From positions 3,844,001-3,908,000 of the forward strand of contig CP086683.1 of the NCBI GenBank assembly GCA_030544685.1: 64,000 bases of DNA. Reading direction: 5' to 3'. This document shows, one piece after another, positions 23,778 to 33,016 of this stretch (position 1 is its first letter; each line of letters starts with the position of its first letter). Origin of the DNA: Pseudomonas sp. B21_DOA (GTDB lineage: Bacteria > Pseudomonadota > Gammaproteobacteria > Pseudomonadales > Pseudomonadaceae). A program made the position numbers and the translations under genes. Under the pieces are notes generated by a model. The model saw only the letters and a list, made by a program, of their open reading frames with translations, did no database searches and was not told where the DNA came from.

Positions 23778-25363
23778 TTATTTGTGGCTGGCTTTACCCA
23801 AAGCCTTGGCGACCAGTTGTTCGTAAAGTTCGGCGTAGGGTTCAACCGCTTTGCTCCAGTTGAACGGTGCGGCCATGGCCCGGCAACGCATGGCGTTGAG
23901 CAATTCCGGGAAGGCGAAGACCTTGAACGCGCGGCTCAGGGCTTCTTTATAGCTATCAACGGTGGACTCATCGAAGAGGAAACCGGTGACGCCGTTTTCA
24001 ATGGTGTCGGCCAGCCCACCAGTGTTGCGCGCGACCGGCAACGAGCCGAAACGCTGGGCGTACATCTGGCTGAGGCCGCAAGGCTCGTAACGCGAAGGCA
24101 TCAGCAGGAAGTCGCTGCCGGCGAACATGCGCCGAGCATCGGTTTCGTTGAAGCCGATGCGCACGCCGATCTGGCCAGGGAAGCGCAGCGCCAGCTCACG
24201 CATGGCTTGTTCTTCTTCCGGCTCGCCGCGACCAATGATCGCGATCTGGCCACCGTTCTGCACGATGAACTCGGACACCGCTTCGGTAAGGTCGAGACCT
24301 TTCTGATAGACCAGGCGCGAAACCACGGCAAACAGTGGACCGGTGGAATCGTGCAAGCCAAACAGCTCACGGACATGGGCGGCGTTGACCGCTTTGCCTT
24401 CCCAGTCGCCGATGGCGAATGGAGCAAACAAGTGCGGGTCGGTCGCCGAATCCCAGCTTTCATCGATGCCGTTGGGGATGCCGCTGAGCAGGCCCTGCTG
24501 GGTTTTCGCAGCGAGGAAACCGTCGAGGCCGCAGCCGAAGTCCGGGGTGGTGATTTCCTGCGCGTAAGTGGCGCTGACGGTGGTGATGTGGCTCGAATAG
24601 GCCATGCCGGCCTTGAGGAACGACATCTTGCCGTAGAACTCCATGCCTTCCTGCTGCAGCGCGTGGGCGGGAATCCCAAGCTCCGGGCAGGAACCGAGGC
24701 TGGTCACGCCTTGGTAGGCAAGGTTGTGAATGGTGAACAGGGTCGGCGTGCGCTGCCCGCGCCAGTGCATATAGGCAGGAGCGAGACCGGCCGGCCAGTC
24801 ATGTGCGTGCACCAGATCCGGGCGCCAGTGGATTTGCGCAAGGTTGGCGGCGATATCGGCAGCGGCCAGGCCGAGACGGGCAAAGCGGATATGGTTGTCC
24901 GGCCAGTCGCGACCGTTGTTGGCGCCGTAGGGGCCGCCCTCACGCTCGTACAATTCAGGGCAGATCAACACGTAGATCACCAGGCCATCGGGCATGTCCA
25001 TGCGCCCGATCTTGCAAGGTGGCAGCGCAGCGTGGCCACCCAGTTCGCCGATGATGTGAATCGGGTTTTCGCTGTGCACCACCTGCGGGTAACCGGGAAT
25101 CAACACCCGTACGTCATGCAAATGGGCCATGGCCCGGGGCAGGGCGGCGGAAACGTCACCCAGACCGCCGGTCTTGACCAGATCGGCGATTTCCGACGTC
25201 ACGAACAACACTTTTTCTTGTTGGGATTCTGGCTTGCTACCGGAGCAAGCGTCTTGGTGCCGGGTACGTTGATCTGTCGGCTGCCGGGAACACTGATGGT
25301 GCTCGATTCTCCAAGCGACTGGTGAGCACGCTCTCCCTGAATATCCAATGCCGCACTGATCAT
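23778..25363 (-). CDS. glgA: Glycogen synthase GlgA, one frameshift, N-terminal extension
   Basis: GlgA (GT5) makes linear alpha-1,4-glucan from a nucleotide-glucose donor. The catalytic start VLFVTSEIADLVKTGGLGDV contains the KTGGL donor-binding loop, and the C-terminal half has RYEPCGLSQMYAQRFGSLP with the family's Glu. Before this lies an unusual Ser/Pro-rich extension of about 50 residues from the ATG at 25363, which follows GGGAGA. The frame breaks at the T5 run 25212-25216 (A run on the coding strand); adding one A joins NPNKKK to VLFVTSE, for about 528 residues. It is the first gene of the long minus-strand operon. No glgC gene is in the window. Confidence 0.92.
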
Positions 25364-25949
25364 ATGTATCTCCCGTGTGTGATCTGATTCTTGTCTCGAA
25401 CAAGCTGTTTCATGGCCAAGTCCTGTGGCCGGGCGCAAAGGCGCCACGCATCGGTGAGCAAATGCTGACCCAACACGCGCAAGCAGAATGGGTGGTGAGG
25501 CCGTTGCAAGGATTACACCAGTCGCTTTCGCCCAGTTGTTCTGATGACCTGTGGCGTGAAGCAAAAGTTTCGACTTTTTTCGTCGGTATGACCGAGTGGT
25601 TTGGCCACTGAAAAATGAGTCTAGGCCAGATCCTAGAGCGGGCAGGGGCAAATGGGTAAATTGTTCGACAATCGGTTGTGTCGGGATGTAAGAGAGGGTT
25701 CAGGAGGGAAACGCTCCGACGAAGGGCATGTTTTTCGGTCGGAGTGGGCCAAAACGGTGACTGGGTAGTCACGGTTTTGTGCTAGGGATGGGCTGCGCGC
25801 ACCGATTTGGTGCGGTGGCGTTGAGGAGGGGTGGCGAGTTGGACCCTTCGCGAGCAAGCTCGCTCCCAAAGGATGAATGCATTCCAATGTGGGAGCGAGC
25901 TTGCTCGCGAAGGGGCCGGTTGAAGCACTACGACTCTCGAGTCAAAGAC
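25364..25949. other. Intergenic region upstream of glgA
   Basis: No gene is supported in these 586 bases. The part next to glgA should hold the promoter of the large glgA-treZ-malQ-treY-glgX operon. On the minus strand I see CTAGACT (25624-25618), which resembles a sigma-S type -10 element, inside a small palindrome CTAGGCCAGATCCTAG (25621-25636). The -35 side is not convincing, so this is only a pointer. The far end holds a REP pair, listed separately. Confidence 0.45.
25844..25914. repeat. REP-type inverted repeat pair (GCGAGCAAGCTCGCTCCCA type)
   Basis: The arms at 25844-25869 and 25888-25914 are near-perfect reverse complements of CCCTTCGCGAGCAAGCTCGCTCCCA with an 18-base loop. The element follows the end of the 2-hydroxyacid dehydrogenase gene and could act as its transcript end structure. 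Confidence 0.85.
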
Positions 25950-26903
25950 TCAATTCAACAGACGCACCGGCTCCCCAGTTGCCCAACCCTGAATATCCTC
26001 GATCATCTGCCGGAAGAACTGCTCGTAATTCTGCCGACTGACATAGCCCACATGGGGCGTGGCGAGGACATTGTCCAGCGTGCGAAACGGGTGCATGGCA
26101 GGCAAAGGCTCTTGCTCGAATACATCCAGCGCCGCCCCGGCAATGCGCCGTTTCTGTAGCGCCTTGATTAGTGCCGCTTCATCGACGATCGGCCCGCGCG
26201 CGGTGTTGACCAGTAGCGCGGTCGGTTTCATCCACTCCAGTGCTTGCGCATCGACCAGTCCGCGACTGCGTTCGCTGAGCACCAGATGCACCGACAGCAC
26301 GTCGGCCTGTTCGAACAGTTGTTGCTTGCTGACGTACGTCACGCCGGCCTGTGCAGCGCGTTCGGTCGTGAGGTTTTCACTCCAGGCAATCACGCGCATG
26401 CCGAATACCTGGCCGAACTGTGCGACCCGCTGGCCGATGCTGCCCAAACCGAGAATCCCCAGCGTCTTGCCGTGCAGATCACCGCCCAACCCCTGCTGCC
26501 ACTGGCCGGCGCGCAGAGCATTGGCTTCGGTAACCAGATTCCGGGTCGCCGCCATGATCAGCGCCCAGGTCAGCTCTGGCGCGGCGTGTTTATAGCTGTC
26601 GGTGCCGCAGACCTGGATGCCCAACGCCGCTGCGGCCGGCATGTCCAGCGCTGCATTGCGCATACCACCGGTGACCAGCAACTTCAGATTGGGCAAGCGC
26701 CCGAGCAAATCGGCGTCGAACCGCGTGCGTTCGCGCATCACGCAGATCACCTCATATTTGCCGAGGCGCTCGGCCAATGTCGCGTTGTCGGCGGGGTAAT
26801 CGTGCACAAAGGTCACTTCACCAATGCCTTCCAGCACCGACCAGTCGACCACGTCGCGTGCCACGTCCTGCCAGTCATCGATCACTGCAATCTGCACTGT
26901 CAT
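25950..26903 (-). CDS. D-2-hydroxyacid dehydrogenase family protein
   Basis: The 317-residue cytoplasmic oxidoreductase has an NAD(P)-binding Rossmann motif GILGLGSIGQRV (about 149-160), the substrate segment VNTARGPIVDEAAL and a C-terminal catalytic region where ATPHVGYVS holds the His. The length fits the family, which reduces 2-ketoacids to D-2-hydroxyacids or the reverse. The exact substrate cannot be told from sequence. The gene for an exported hydrolase lies 12 bases upstream on the same strand, so the two may be cotranscribed. Confidence 0.88.
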   Translation of the reverse strand: MTVQIAVIDDWQDVARDVVDWSVLEGIGEVTFVHDYPADNATLAERLGKYEVICVMRERTRFDADLLGRLPNLKLLVTGGMRNAALDMPAAAALGIQVCGTDSYKHAAPELTWALIMAATRNLVTEANALRAGQWQQGLGGDLHGKTLGILGLGSIGQRVAQFGQVFGMRVIAWSENLTTERAAQAGVTYVSKQQLFEQADVLSVHLVLSERSRGLVDAQALEWMKPTALLVNTARGPIVDEAALIKALQKRRIAGAALDVFEQEPLPAMHPFRTLDNVLATPHVGYVSRQNYEQFFRQMIEDIQGWATGEPVRLLN

Positions 26904-26915
26904 CGCCTTACCTCA

Positions 26916-27962
26916 TCAAGGAGCGGAAGGGGTTTTGCCCAGCCAGCCGAGCAATGCCTGATGGAATTTCCCCGGTTCCTCCATTTGCGGCGCATGGCCC
27001 ATACCCGGGAATTCAATCAGCGTCGACTGCGGGATCAGCTTGGCGACTTGCTTGCCGAGCACCTCGTAGTGGCCGATTTTCGCTTTCACTTCCGGCGGTG
27101 CGAGGTCTTTGCCGATGGCGGTGGTGTCGGAGGTGCCGATCAGCAGCAGTGTCGGCATTTTCAAATCCTTGAACTCGTAGTACACCGGCTGGGTGAAGAT
27201 CATGTCGTAGATCAGCGCCGAGTTCCACGCGACCTGGGTCTTGCCCGGACCTTTGCTCAGACCGGCGAGCATGTCGACCCAACGATCAAATTCCGGCTTC
27301 CAGCGGCCGTCGTAATAGGTGGTGCGCTCATAGTCGCGAATGCCCTTGGCCGTGACCTTCAATTCACGCTGATACCACTGATCGACGGTGCGATACGGAA
27401 CGCCGAGGGCTTTCCAGTCTTCCAGACCGATCGGGTTGACCATTGCCAATTGATCAACCTGCTCAGGGAACAGCAGCGCATAACGGGTGGCGAGCATGCC
27501 GCCGGTGGAGTGGCCGAGCACCGTGGCTTTCTGAATGCCCAACGCCTTGAGCAATTGCTGGGTGTTGGTTGCCAGTTGCTGGAAGCTGTATTGATAGTGC
27601 GCAGGTTTGCTGGAGGTGCAGAAACCGATCTGATCCGGCGCAATCACGCGGTAGCCGGCGTCGCTCAAGGCCTTGATCGAACTGTCCCACGTCGCCGCGC
27701 AGAAATTCTTGCCGTGCATCAGCACCACGGTGCGGCCGTTGGCCTTGCCATTGGCGGCGACGTCCATGTAGCCCATTTGCAGCTTCTGGCCTTGGGATTC
27801 AAAGGCGAAGTGTTTGAGCGTGTAGGGATATTGAAAACCTTGCAGCTCCGGACCATAGGCAGGCCCTTCGGCGGGAGCGTTTTCAGTGGCCGCGTGCGCC
27901 ATTAATGGCAGTGCAGCGCTGAGGACGAGGCCGGGCAGCCAGCGGGAAAGCGTGACGGACAT
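26916..27962 (-). CDS. Exported alpha/beta hydrolase
   Basis: The 348-residue protein begins with a signal peptide (about residues 1-25, ending in PLMAHA), so it acts in the periplasm or outside. The alpha/beta-hydrolase core shows VVLMHGKNFCAATWD (oxyanion-hole HG), the nucleophile elbow GHSTGG, a late Asp in IGTSDTTAIG and the catalytic His in FPGMGHAPQMEEP. The ATG at 27962 follows AAGGAG; an earlier in-frame start at 28031 has no such signal. The substrate is unknown; esterase or haloalkane-dehalogenase-like chemistry is possible. Confidence 0.88.
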   Translation of the reverse strand: MSVTLSRWLPGLVLSAALPLMAHAATENAPAEGPAYGPELQGFQYPYTLKHFAFESQGQKLQMGYMDVAANGKANGRTVVLMHGKNFCAATWDSSIKALSDAGYRVIAPDQIGFCTSSKPAHYQYSFQQLATNTQQLLKALGIQKATVLGHSTGGMLATRYALLFPEQVDQLAMVNPIGLEDWKALGVPYRTVDQWYQRELKVTAKGIRDYERTTYYDGRWKPEFDRWVDMLAGLSKGPGKTQVAWNSALIYDMIFTQPVYYEFKDLKMPTLLLIGTSDTTAIGKDLAPPEVKAKIGHYEVLGKQVAKLIPQSTLIEFPGMGHAPQMEEPGKFHQALLGWLGKTPSAP

Positions 27963-28048
27963 AAGCACAAACTCCTTGAAAATTGGCCGACTCTGGAAGG
28001 CCGGGATTACGCCGACGTTAAACAAAGGCAATCACATGGGCGGTTGGT

Positions 28049-28483
28049 TCAACCGAGCCAGCCGAGGGTCAGCAAGGCCAGTACGCCATAGCGCGCGCCT
28101 TTGGCCAGTGTCACGATCAGCAGAAAACGCCCGAGCGGTTCGCGCATGACCCCGGCAATCAAGGTCAGCGGATCGCCGATCACCGGCAGCCAGCTGAGCA
28201 GCAGCGACCAGTGCCCGTAGCGCTCGTAATGCTTGCGCGCCATGGCCATGTGCCGCGGGCTGACCGGGAACCAGCGTCGATCCTGAAACCGCTCGATGCC
28301 ACGGCCCAGCCACCAGTTGACCAGCGACCCGAGCACGTTGCCCAGCGTCGCCACCGCGAGCAAACCCCACAGCCAGTAACGCTCGCTGACAATCAGACCG
28401 ACCAGCAGCGCCTCGGATTGCAATGGCAACAATGTCGCCGCGCCAAACGCAGCAAAGAACAGACCGAAATAAGCCGCGCCCAT
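28049..28483 (-). CDS. YqaA-family membrane protein
   Basis: The 144-residue protein resembles the small YqaA branch of the SNARE-associated/DedA superfamily. It has hydrophobic stretches near residues 3-30, 35-60, 90-115 and 120-142, and the central segment GNVLGSLVNWWLGRG is typical. It probably sits in the inner membrane; the family's role is poorly defined, and larger relatives act in lipid transport. The ATG at 28483 overlaps the stop of the DUF411 gene, so the two are translationally coupled. Confidence 0.85.
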   Translation of the reverse strand: MGAAYFGLFFAAFGAATLLPLQSEALLVGLIVSERYWLWGLLAVATLGNVLGSLVNWWLGRGIERFQDRRWFPVSPRHMAMARKHYERYGHWSLLLSWLPVIGDPLTLIAGVMREPLGRFLLIVTLAKGARYGVLALLTLGWLG

Positions 28484-28929
28484 CAACGGGCCGGGTAGTC
28501 CGCCACCACTATGTCAGCGCCGTCCTTCTTCAGACCGATGATTTGATACGCGTCGCTCATGCCGTCCATTTCCATGCCCGGCGAGCCCATCGGCATGCCA
28601 GGCGCAGCCACACCCAGCAGATCGTCGCGCTTGCTCAACGCAAGCACCTGATCGGCCGGTACATGGCCTTCAACGAATTTGCCATTGATGATCGCCGTGT
28701 GGCAGGACGCCAGACGCGGTGGTACGCCGTGCTGCTGTTTAAAGCTGCTCATGTCGCTTTCGACGTGATCTTCGACTTTGAAGCCATTGGCTTCGAGATG
28801 GCTGATCCACTTTTTGCAGCAACCGCAATTGGCATCGCGGTGCACTTCGATCGGGATCAGTTCGGCGGCTTGCGCCAGGGAGGAGATGAACAGGGTGCTC
28901 AGGGCGAGCAGACGCAGTTGGCTTCGCAT
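28483..28929 (-). CDS. DUF411 periplasmic metal-binding protein
   Basis: The 148-residue protein has a signal peptide (about 1-22, ending in LAQAA) followed by a DUF411 domain. The domain shows the vicinal-cysteine motif NCGCCKKW, a later conserved Cys-His in ASCHTAII and a Met-rich loop PGMPMGSPGMEMDGM that could bind copper. The family is often linked to copper or silver handling. The ATG at 28929 is preferred, since the signal peptide begins there. It is followed directly by the yqaA-like gene. Confidence 0.88.
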   Translation of the reverse strand: MRSQLRLLALSTLFISSLAQAAELIPIEVHRDANCGCCKKWISHLEANGFKVEDHVESDMSSFKQQHGVPPRLASCHTAIINGKFVEGHVPADQVLALSKRDDLLGVAAPGMPMGSPGMEMDGMSDAYQIIGLKKDGADIVVADYPAR

Positions 28930-29038
28930 GGGAATGGGGCTCTCGACTCGGTGAAGGTCAGAAAGCACGCATTTTGACCGGTTTTTCCATCCCGGCATCA
29001 ACTGAGTGTTTCCAGTTGCTACAAGACAGCCGAGCCAA

Positions 29039-29131
29039 TGTGAGAGCGAGCCTGCTCGCGAATGCAGTTGACCAGTCGCAGATACAGTGACTGAAAAATC
29101 GCTTTCGCGAGCAGGCTCGCTCCCACAGGGA
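29039..29131. repeat. REP-type inverted repeat pair (GAGCGAGCCTGCTCGCGAA type)
   Basis: The arms at 29039-29062 and 29103-29131 are inverted copies of GTG(A/G)GAGCGAGCCTGCTCGCGAA around a 40-base loop. The element lies between the chemoreceptor stop and the DUF411 start; the same type recurs at 53023-53117. Confidence 0.85.
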
Positions 29132-29169
29132 TTGGCGTAAAGGGCAAAATCCCCGTGGTCGCGGTTGGC

Positions 29170-31158
29170 TTAACTGACCTTGAACCGTCCCATGATCGCG
29201 CTCACGCGGCTATTGGCTTCGAGCAACTGGCGGGTATTCAGTTCGCTGGCCTGGCCGCTCTGCACCAGTTCATCGACCATGTGACGGATCTGCACCATGC
29301 TGCGGTTAATCTCTTCGGTAACGGCGCTTTGCTGTTCGGCGGCGGTGGCGATCTGCGTGCTGAGGCTGTTGATGTGGCTGACCGAACCGGCCATTTCGTC
29401 CAGCCCCGAGTTGACTCGGGCGGTGGCGTCAGCAGCGGACTGGCAGCTGGCCTGAGTGTTTTCCATGGCGCTGACCGACGAACTCACGCCTTGGGTCAGG
29501 CGGGTCAACATCTCGTTGATTTCCGAGGTGCTGGCCTGAGTGCGGGCGGCGAGGGCGCGGACTTCATCCGCCACCACCGCAAAGCCGCGACCCTGTTCCC
29601 CTGCACGCGCCGCTTCAATTGCGGCATTAAGGGCGAGCAGGTTGGTCTGCCCGGCAATCGCGCCGATGACGCCGAGGATTTCGGTGATGCGCTGGGCGTC
29701 CTGCTGCATGTTTTCAACTTTGTGTGTAGCGCTGGCCACTTCGTCGATCAGCGCGACTACGCTGTTGGTCGCTTCCCTACCACGACGCGCGAGCGATCGG
29801 CGTTTTCATTGGCGCGCTGGGTGAAAGCTGCGGTTTCTGCAGCGTTTTGCGCAACGCTTTCGGCGGTGGAGCTCATTTCAGTAATCGCGGTGACAGTCTG
29901 GTCGGTTTCCGAGGCGTGGCGCAGCAGAATCTGGCTGGTGTGCGCCGAGGTGCGTTGCAGATTATCGAGGCTGGAAGCCATGGCGCCGGTGGCCTGGGTG
30001 ACTTCGCCGATCATGTTCTGCAAATAGACGATGAAGGTGTTGACCGAATGGCCGATGGCGCCCAGTTCGTCTTCGGCGCGAATGGTGATGCGGCGAGTCA
30101 GGTCGGCGTCACCGCTGGACAGTGAATCAATGTTGGCTTTCAGAGCCTTCATGCGCTGTACGAGTTTGCGAATCGCGTAAACCTGCAACAGCACCAGCAG
30201 GATCACCAGCGGAATCTGGATCAGGCTGAGACTGTTGAGCACATCGTCACGCTGGGCGGTGAGCATTTTGGTCGGCAGGGCAGTGGCGAGGAACCACGGT
30301 GTGCCCTCGATAGGGCGCATGAAGAATGTGGCGTCTTCTCCGTTGTTATCGAATTCGACGCGTTGCGCTTTATCGCGATTTTGCAGGCCGGTCTTGATCT
30401 GACTGATGAAGGTTGAGCTGGATGCCAGTTCGCTGATGTTCTTCAGCACGATCGGGCCGCTGATGCGCGAGCTGTTACTGATGATCTTGCCGTCAGCCTC
30501 AACGATGAGCATTTCGGCGTTGAGGTCTTTTCCTTGCGCGCCACCAGGTCGTTGAAGAAGCCCAGGGTCACGTCGATGGTCGAGACGCCCCAGGCATTGC
30601 CGTTCTTGTAGATCGCCATGGCGCAGTTGGTGCGCGGCTCGGCACTGGCGTCGTCCTTATAGGCAGCGGCCCACGCGCACTGGCCGCGCGGGGTGGCCAT
30701 GCCGCCCTTGTGCCAGCTCTGGTCGTAGTAGTTCGGTGCGGCGTCGCTGTTCCAGAAGGTATTGACCTTGAGCTGACCCGAGGCGTCGCGGTGCCAGAAG
30801 GTGCTGAACTTGTTGCGCCCGGCTTCGCGCTGGCCGGGCAACGGCCAAATGCCGCCGCCAAAGACTTTCAGTTCGCCGTACTGATCCACCAGCCCTGGCA
30901 GCACCACGTCGATGGCGGCGCTGTCGAGCAGGGGATGGTCTGGGTGATGCTGCGTTGCTGCGCCTGCACCTTGTTCAGTTCGCCCTGAATCTGCACGGCG
31001 ACTTCGGCGATGCGGTTGAGCACGACCTTCTCTTCGGTATCGCGCAGGGTCGGTGCGACCAGTTGGCTGATGCCGACCACGGTCAGCACGGACAACAACA
31101 GGATGAACAGAATCAGAAACAGCGTGTAGCGAGCCTGAATAGTGCGCAGTGCGGGCAT
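29170..31158 (-). CDS. Methyl-accepting chemotaxis protein with Cache sensor, three frameshifts
   Basis: This is an inner-membrane chemoreceptor. The order is a first membrane segment (about 11-31, [19 protein letters not shown]), a periplasmic double-Cache-like sensor to about 300, a second membrane segment (about 310-330), HAMP, and the signalling domain with the conserved hairpin [18 protein letters not shown]. Three one-base losses break it: G4 at 30931-30934, T4 at 30528-30531 and C3 at 29775-29777. Restoring them gives 663 residues. The ATG at 31158 follows AAGGATC. The ligand cannot be told from sequence; double-Cache domains often bind amino acids or organic acids. Confidence 0.9.
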
Positions 31159-31511
31159 GGAACTGATCCTTGAGCGGCTTTTTGTTGGAGGGCAGGAATA
31201 AAAACAGGGCGGGTATCACAGCGTATCGTCGTTGCGGGCGGAAGCTTTAGGTACTTGCGTGCCGAAAGAGCTCAGGGCGATGACCGGCTGGTATCGGAAT
31301 TGGTACATCACCAGCAATCGCCACAGTTGTTACATCCTGATGACGGCTCTGAAGCAATGTTTGCGGGCCTTAAGCTCGGTGTCATGAATGTACGAGATTT
31401 GTAAAAAAGCGCACAAAAGAGTTGGTGCGATCAGCGAAGCGGCCGATACTCGCGCCCATTCAATTGGTTGGAACAGGGACATTTCATGCTCATTGCACAA
31501 GGAATCCTCGC
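31159..31511. other. Divergent intergenic region
   Basis: These 353 bases separate the divergent chemoreceptor and unknown-protein genes and must hold both promoters. I see no convincing sigma-70 or FliA pair. GCCGATAC at 31442-31449 resembles a flagellar-sigma -10 element on the plus strand, but no matching -35 is at the right distance. Confidence 0.4.
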
Positions 31512-32039
31512 ATGACGATCGGCTATACCGGCGCCTGGGAAAGCAAGGCGGGCGTAATGGTCCGTGATACCGGCGCGAAGAAGCAGGTTTCGCAGAGCGT
31601 CAAAGTGCAGCAGATGTTGACCCTGGTCGGTAACGATCCGAATGCACTGAATGTCGCGGAGATGGACAAACAGGGTTTGCGCAAGCAGATCAAGGGTTTC
31701 GACCCGGCCAACGTTTCCGTCAAGCAGTTGGGCAACCTCAGCGAGTTCCTGCGCGGGCGCGGCCTGATTTCCGAAATCACCTCGATCACCTTGCTAAATG
31801 CCGGCGACAAATTCGACCGCTTCGGCGTGCAGAAAGACCCGGAGGCGAAGTTCAACGCGCTGGAATATTTCGCCACGCAGCTCGATGCCATTCAGACCAA
31901 CAGTCTCAATGGCAATTACTACGGCAAGAGCCTGATTCCCGAATTCAAGAAAGCCATTTACGTCTTGCAAAACCTCAAGACTTACGGTGAAGGCAATGCC
32001 GCCGTGCCGTCGGACAGTGGCATCAAAGCCAAGGCATAA
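31512..32039 (+). CDS. Unknown protein, 175 residues
   Basis: I do not recognise this protein. It is soluble, mixed alpha-helical, with no signal peptide or membrane segment. The sequence is even and well formed (AGDKFDRFGVQKDPEAKFN, NGNYYGKSLIPEFKKAIYVL), which supports a real gene. I start it at the ATG at 31512 after AAGGA; an upstream in-frame start at 31422 would add about 30 poorly structured residues. It stands alone between a divergent chemoreceptor and a convergent acetyltransferase gene. Confidence 0.7.
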   Translation: MTIGYTGAWESKAGVMVRDTGAKKQVSQSVKVQQMLTLVGNDPNALNVAEMDKQGLRKQIKGFDPANVSVKQLGNLSEFLRGRGLISEITSITLLNAGDKFDRFGVQKDPEAKFNALEYFATQLDAIQTNSLNGNYYGKSLIPEFKKAIYVLQNLKTYGEGNAAVPSDSGIKAKA

Positions 32040-32081
32040 GCCCGCACGCATGAAGCGGGCTCAGCCTTGTATTGCTCACGT

Positions 32082-33016
32082 TCAGACCGGCGATAAATCA
32101 CGAACGCTAAATTGCCGTTGCGTCTGAGCATGCAGGTCTTGCATGTACGAGCAGTGCAAGGCCAGTCTGCGCGGGCGGAAACCGCGATGGAACAACGCCA
32201 GCCAGCCGCCCTGATTGTCTTGCGCCGGTGCCAGACCGGTGAAGACAAAACCAATGGCGTTGAGACTGTGCAGATCCACGGCAAATTGTCGCGACAGCTG
32301 CAGGCGAATCGAAATCAGCCAGTGCCCGGGCAGTGAGCGCAATTGGTTCAGCAGTTCCGGATCGAGTTTTTCCAGGAGCATTTCGTGGCGATCGCCGTGT
32401 TGTTCAACCTGAACCGAGGCTCCGCGCCAGCGTCCAGCATTGGCTCCGATGCCGAACACGGCCGTCAGACGCTCCATCAAGGGTCTACAACTGGCAGGCC
32501 AGACCTGGTCAGGCAACGGCCGCTGGTAGCCATCGATCGCCCGAACGCCCACAACGATCGACTCCGGTTTTTGCAACCAAAAGGCGAGCGGACATAGTCC
32601 GGTAGCAGTCCGGTGTTATGGAACCCGAGGCTGATCGCCATGCGTTGGGTGTAAGGGTGGTGGGTGACCTGCTTGATCGAAACGCTGCGACAACCCAACG
32701 CCTGTGCGTGAGTCAGCAATTGCTCACCCAGGCGCGTGGCGATGTTCTGCCCACGGGTGTCAGGATGGACGGCACTCAAAGCCAGCTCAGCGTCGTACGA
32801 TGCCTCGCTTTGCCTGTACAAAGTGGCATGACCACGTATCCGTTCTCCCTCGACCGCAACCAGCGAGTGCCAGCGTTTTTTCGCATGGTTCTGACTGATC
32901 AGGCACGGCAGATACACGTCGCTTTGTACGTAATGGTCGCCGTATACCTGGCGAAACAGTTCGCTGACGGCGGCGGCGTCGCTTTCACGGTAATTGCGCA
33001 GGATCAGCGATTCCAT
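32082..33016 (-). CDS. GNAT acetyltransferase with extra C-terminal region, one frameshift
   Basis: The first half (about 1-150) is a GNAT N-acetyltransferase: LILRNYRESDAAAVSELF, then VHPDTRGQNIATRLGEQLL, which is the acetyl-CoA loop (R-G-Q-N-I-A form of QxxGxG/A). A C-terminal region of about 150 residues follows and is not recognised. The frame breaks at the A4 run 32579-32582; one extra base joins DYVRSPF to WLQKPESIVV, giving 311 residues. The ATG at 33016 follows GGAGGTG and overlaps the end of the PaaK-like gene by 32 bases. It is the last gene of the LuxC/LuxE operon and probably tailors its product. Confidence 0.8.

Noticed and set aside
25375..25611. A 78-codon open frame upstream of glgA
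   Set aside because: It lacks a ribosome site and any family features, and lies where the glgA promoter should be.
31442..31449. FliA (sigma-28) promoter before the unknown gene at 31512
   Set aside because: Only the -10-like GCCGATAC is present; no TAAA-type -35 lies about 15 bases upstream.
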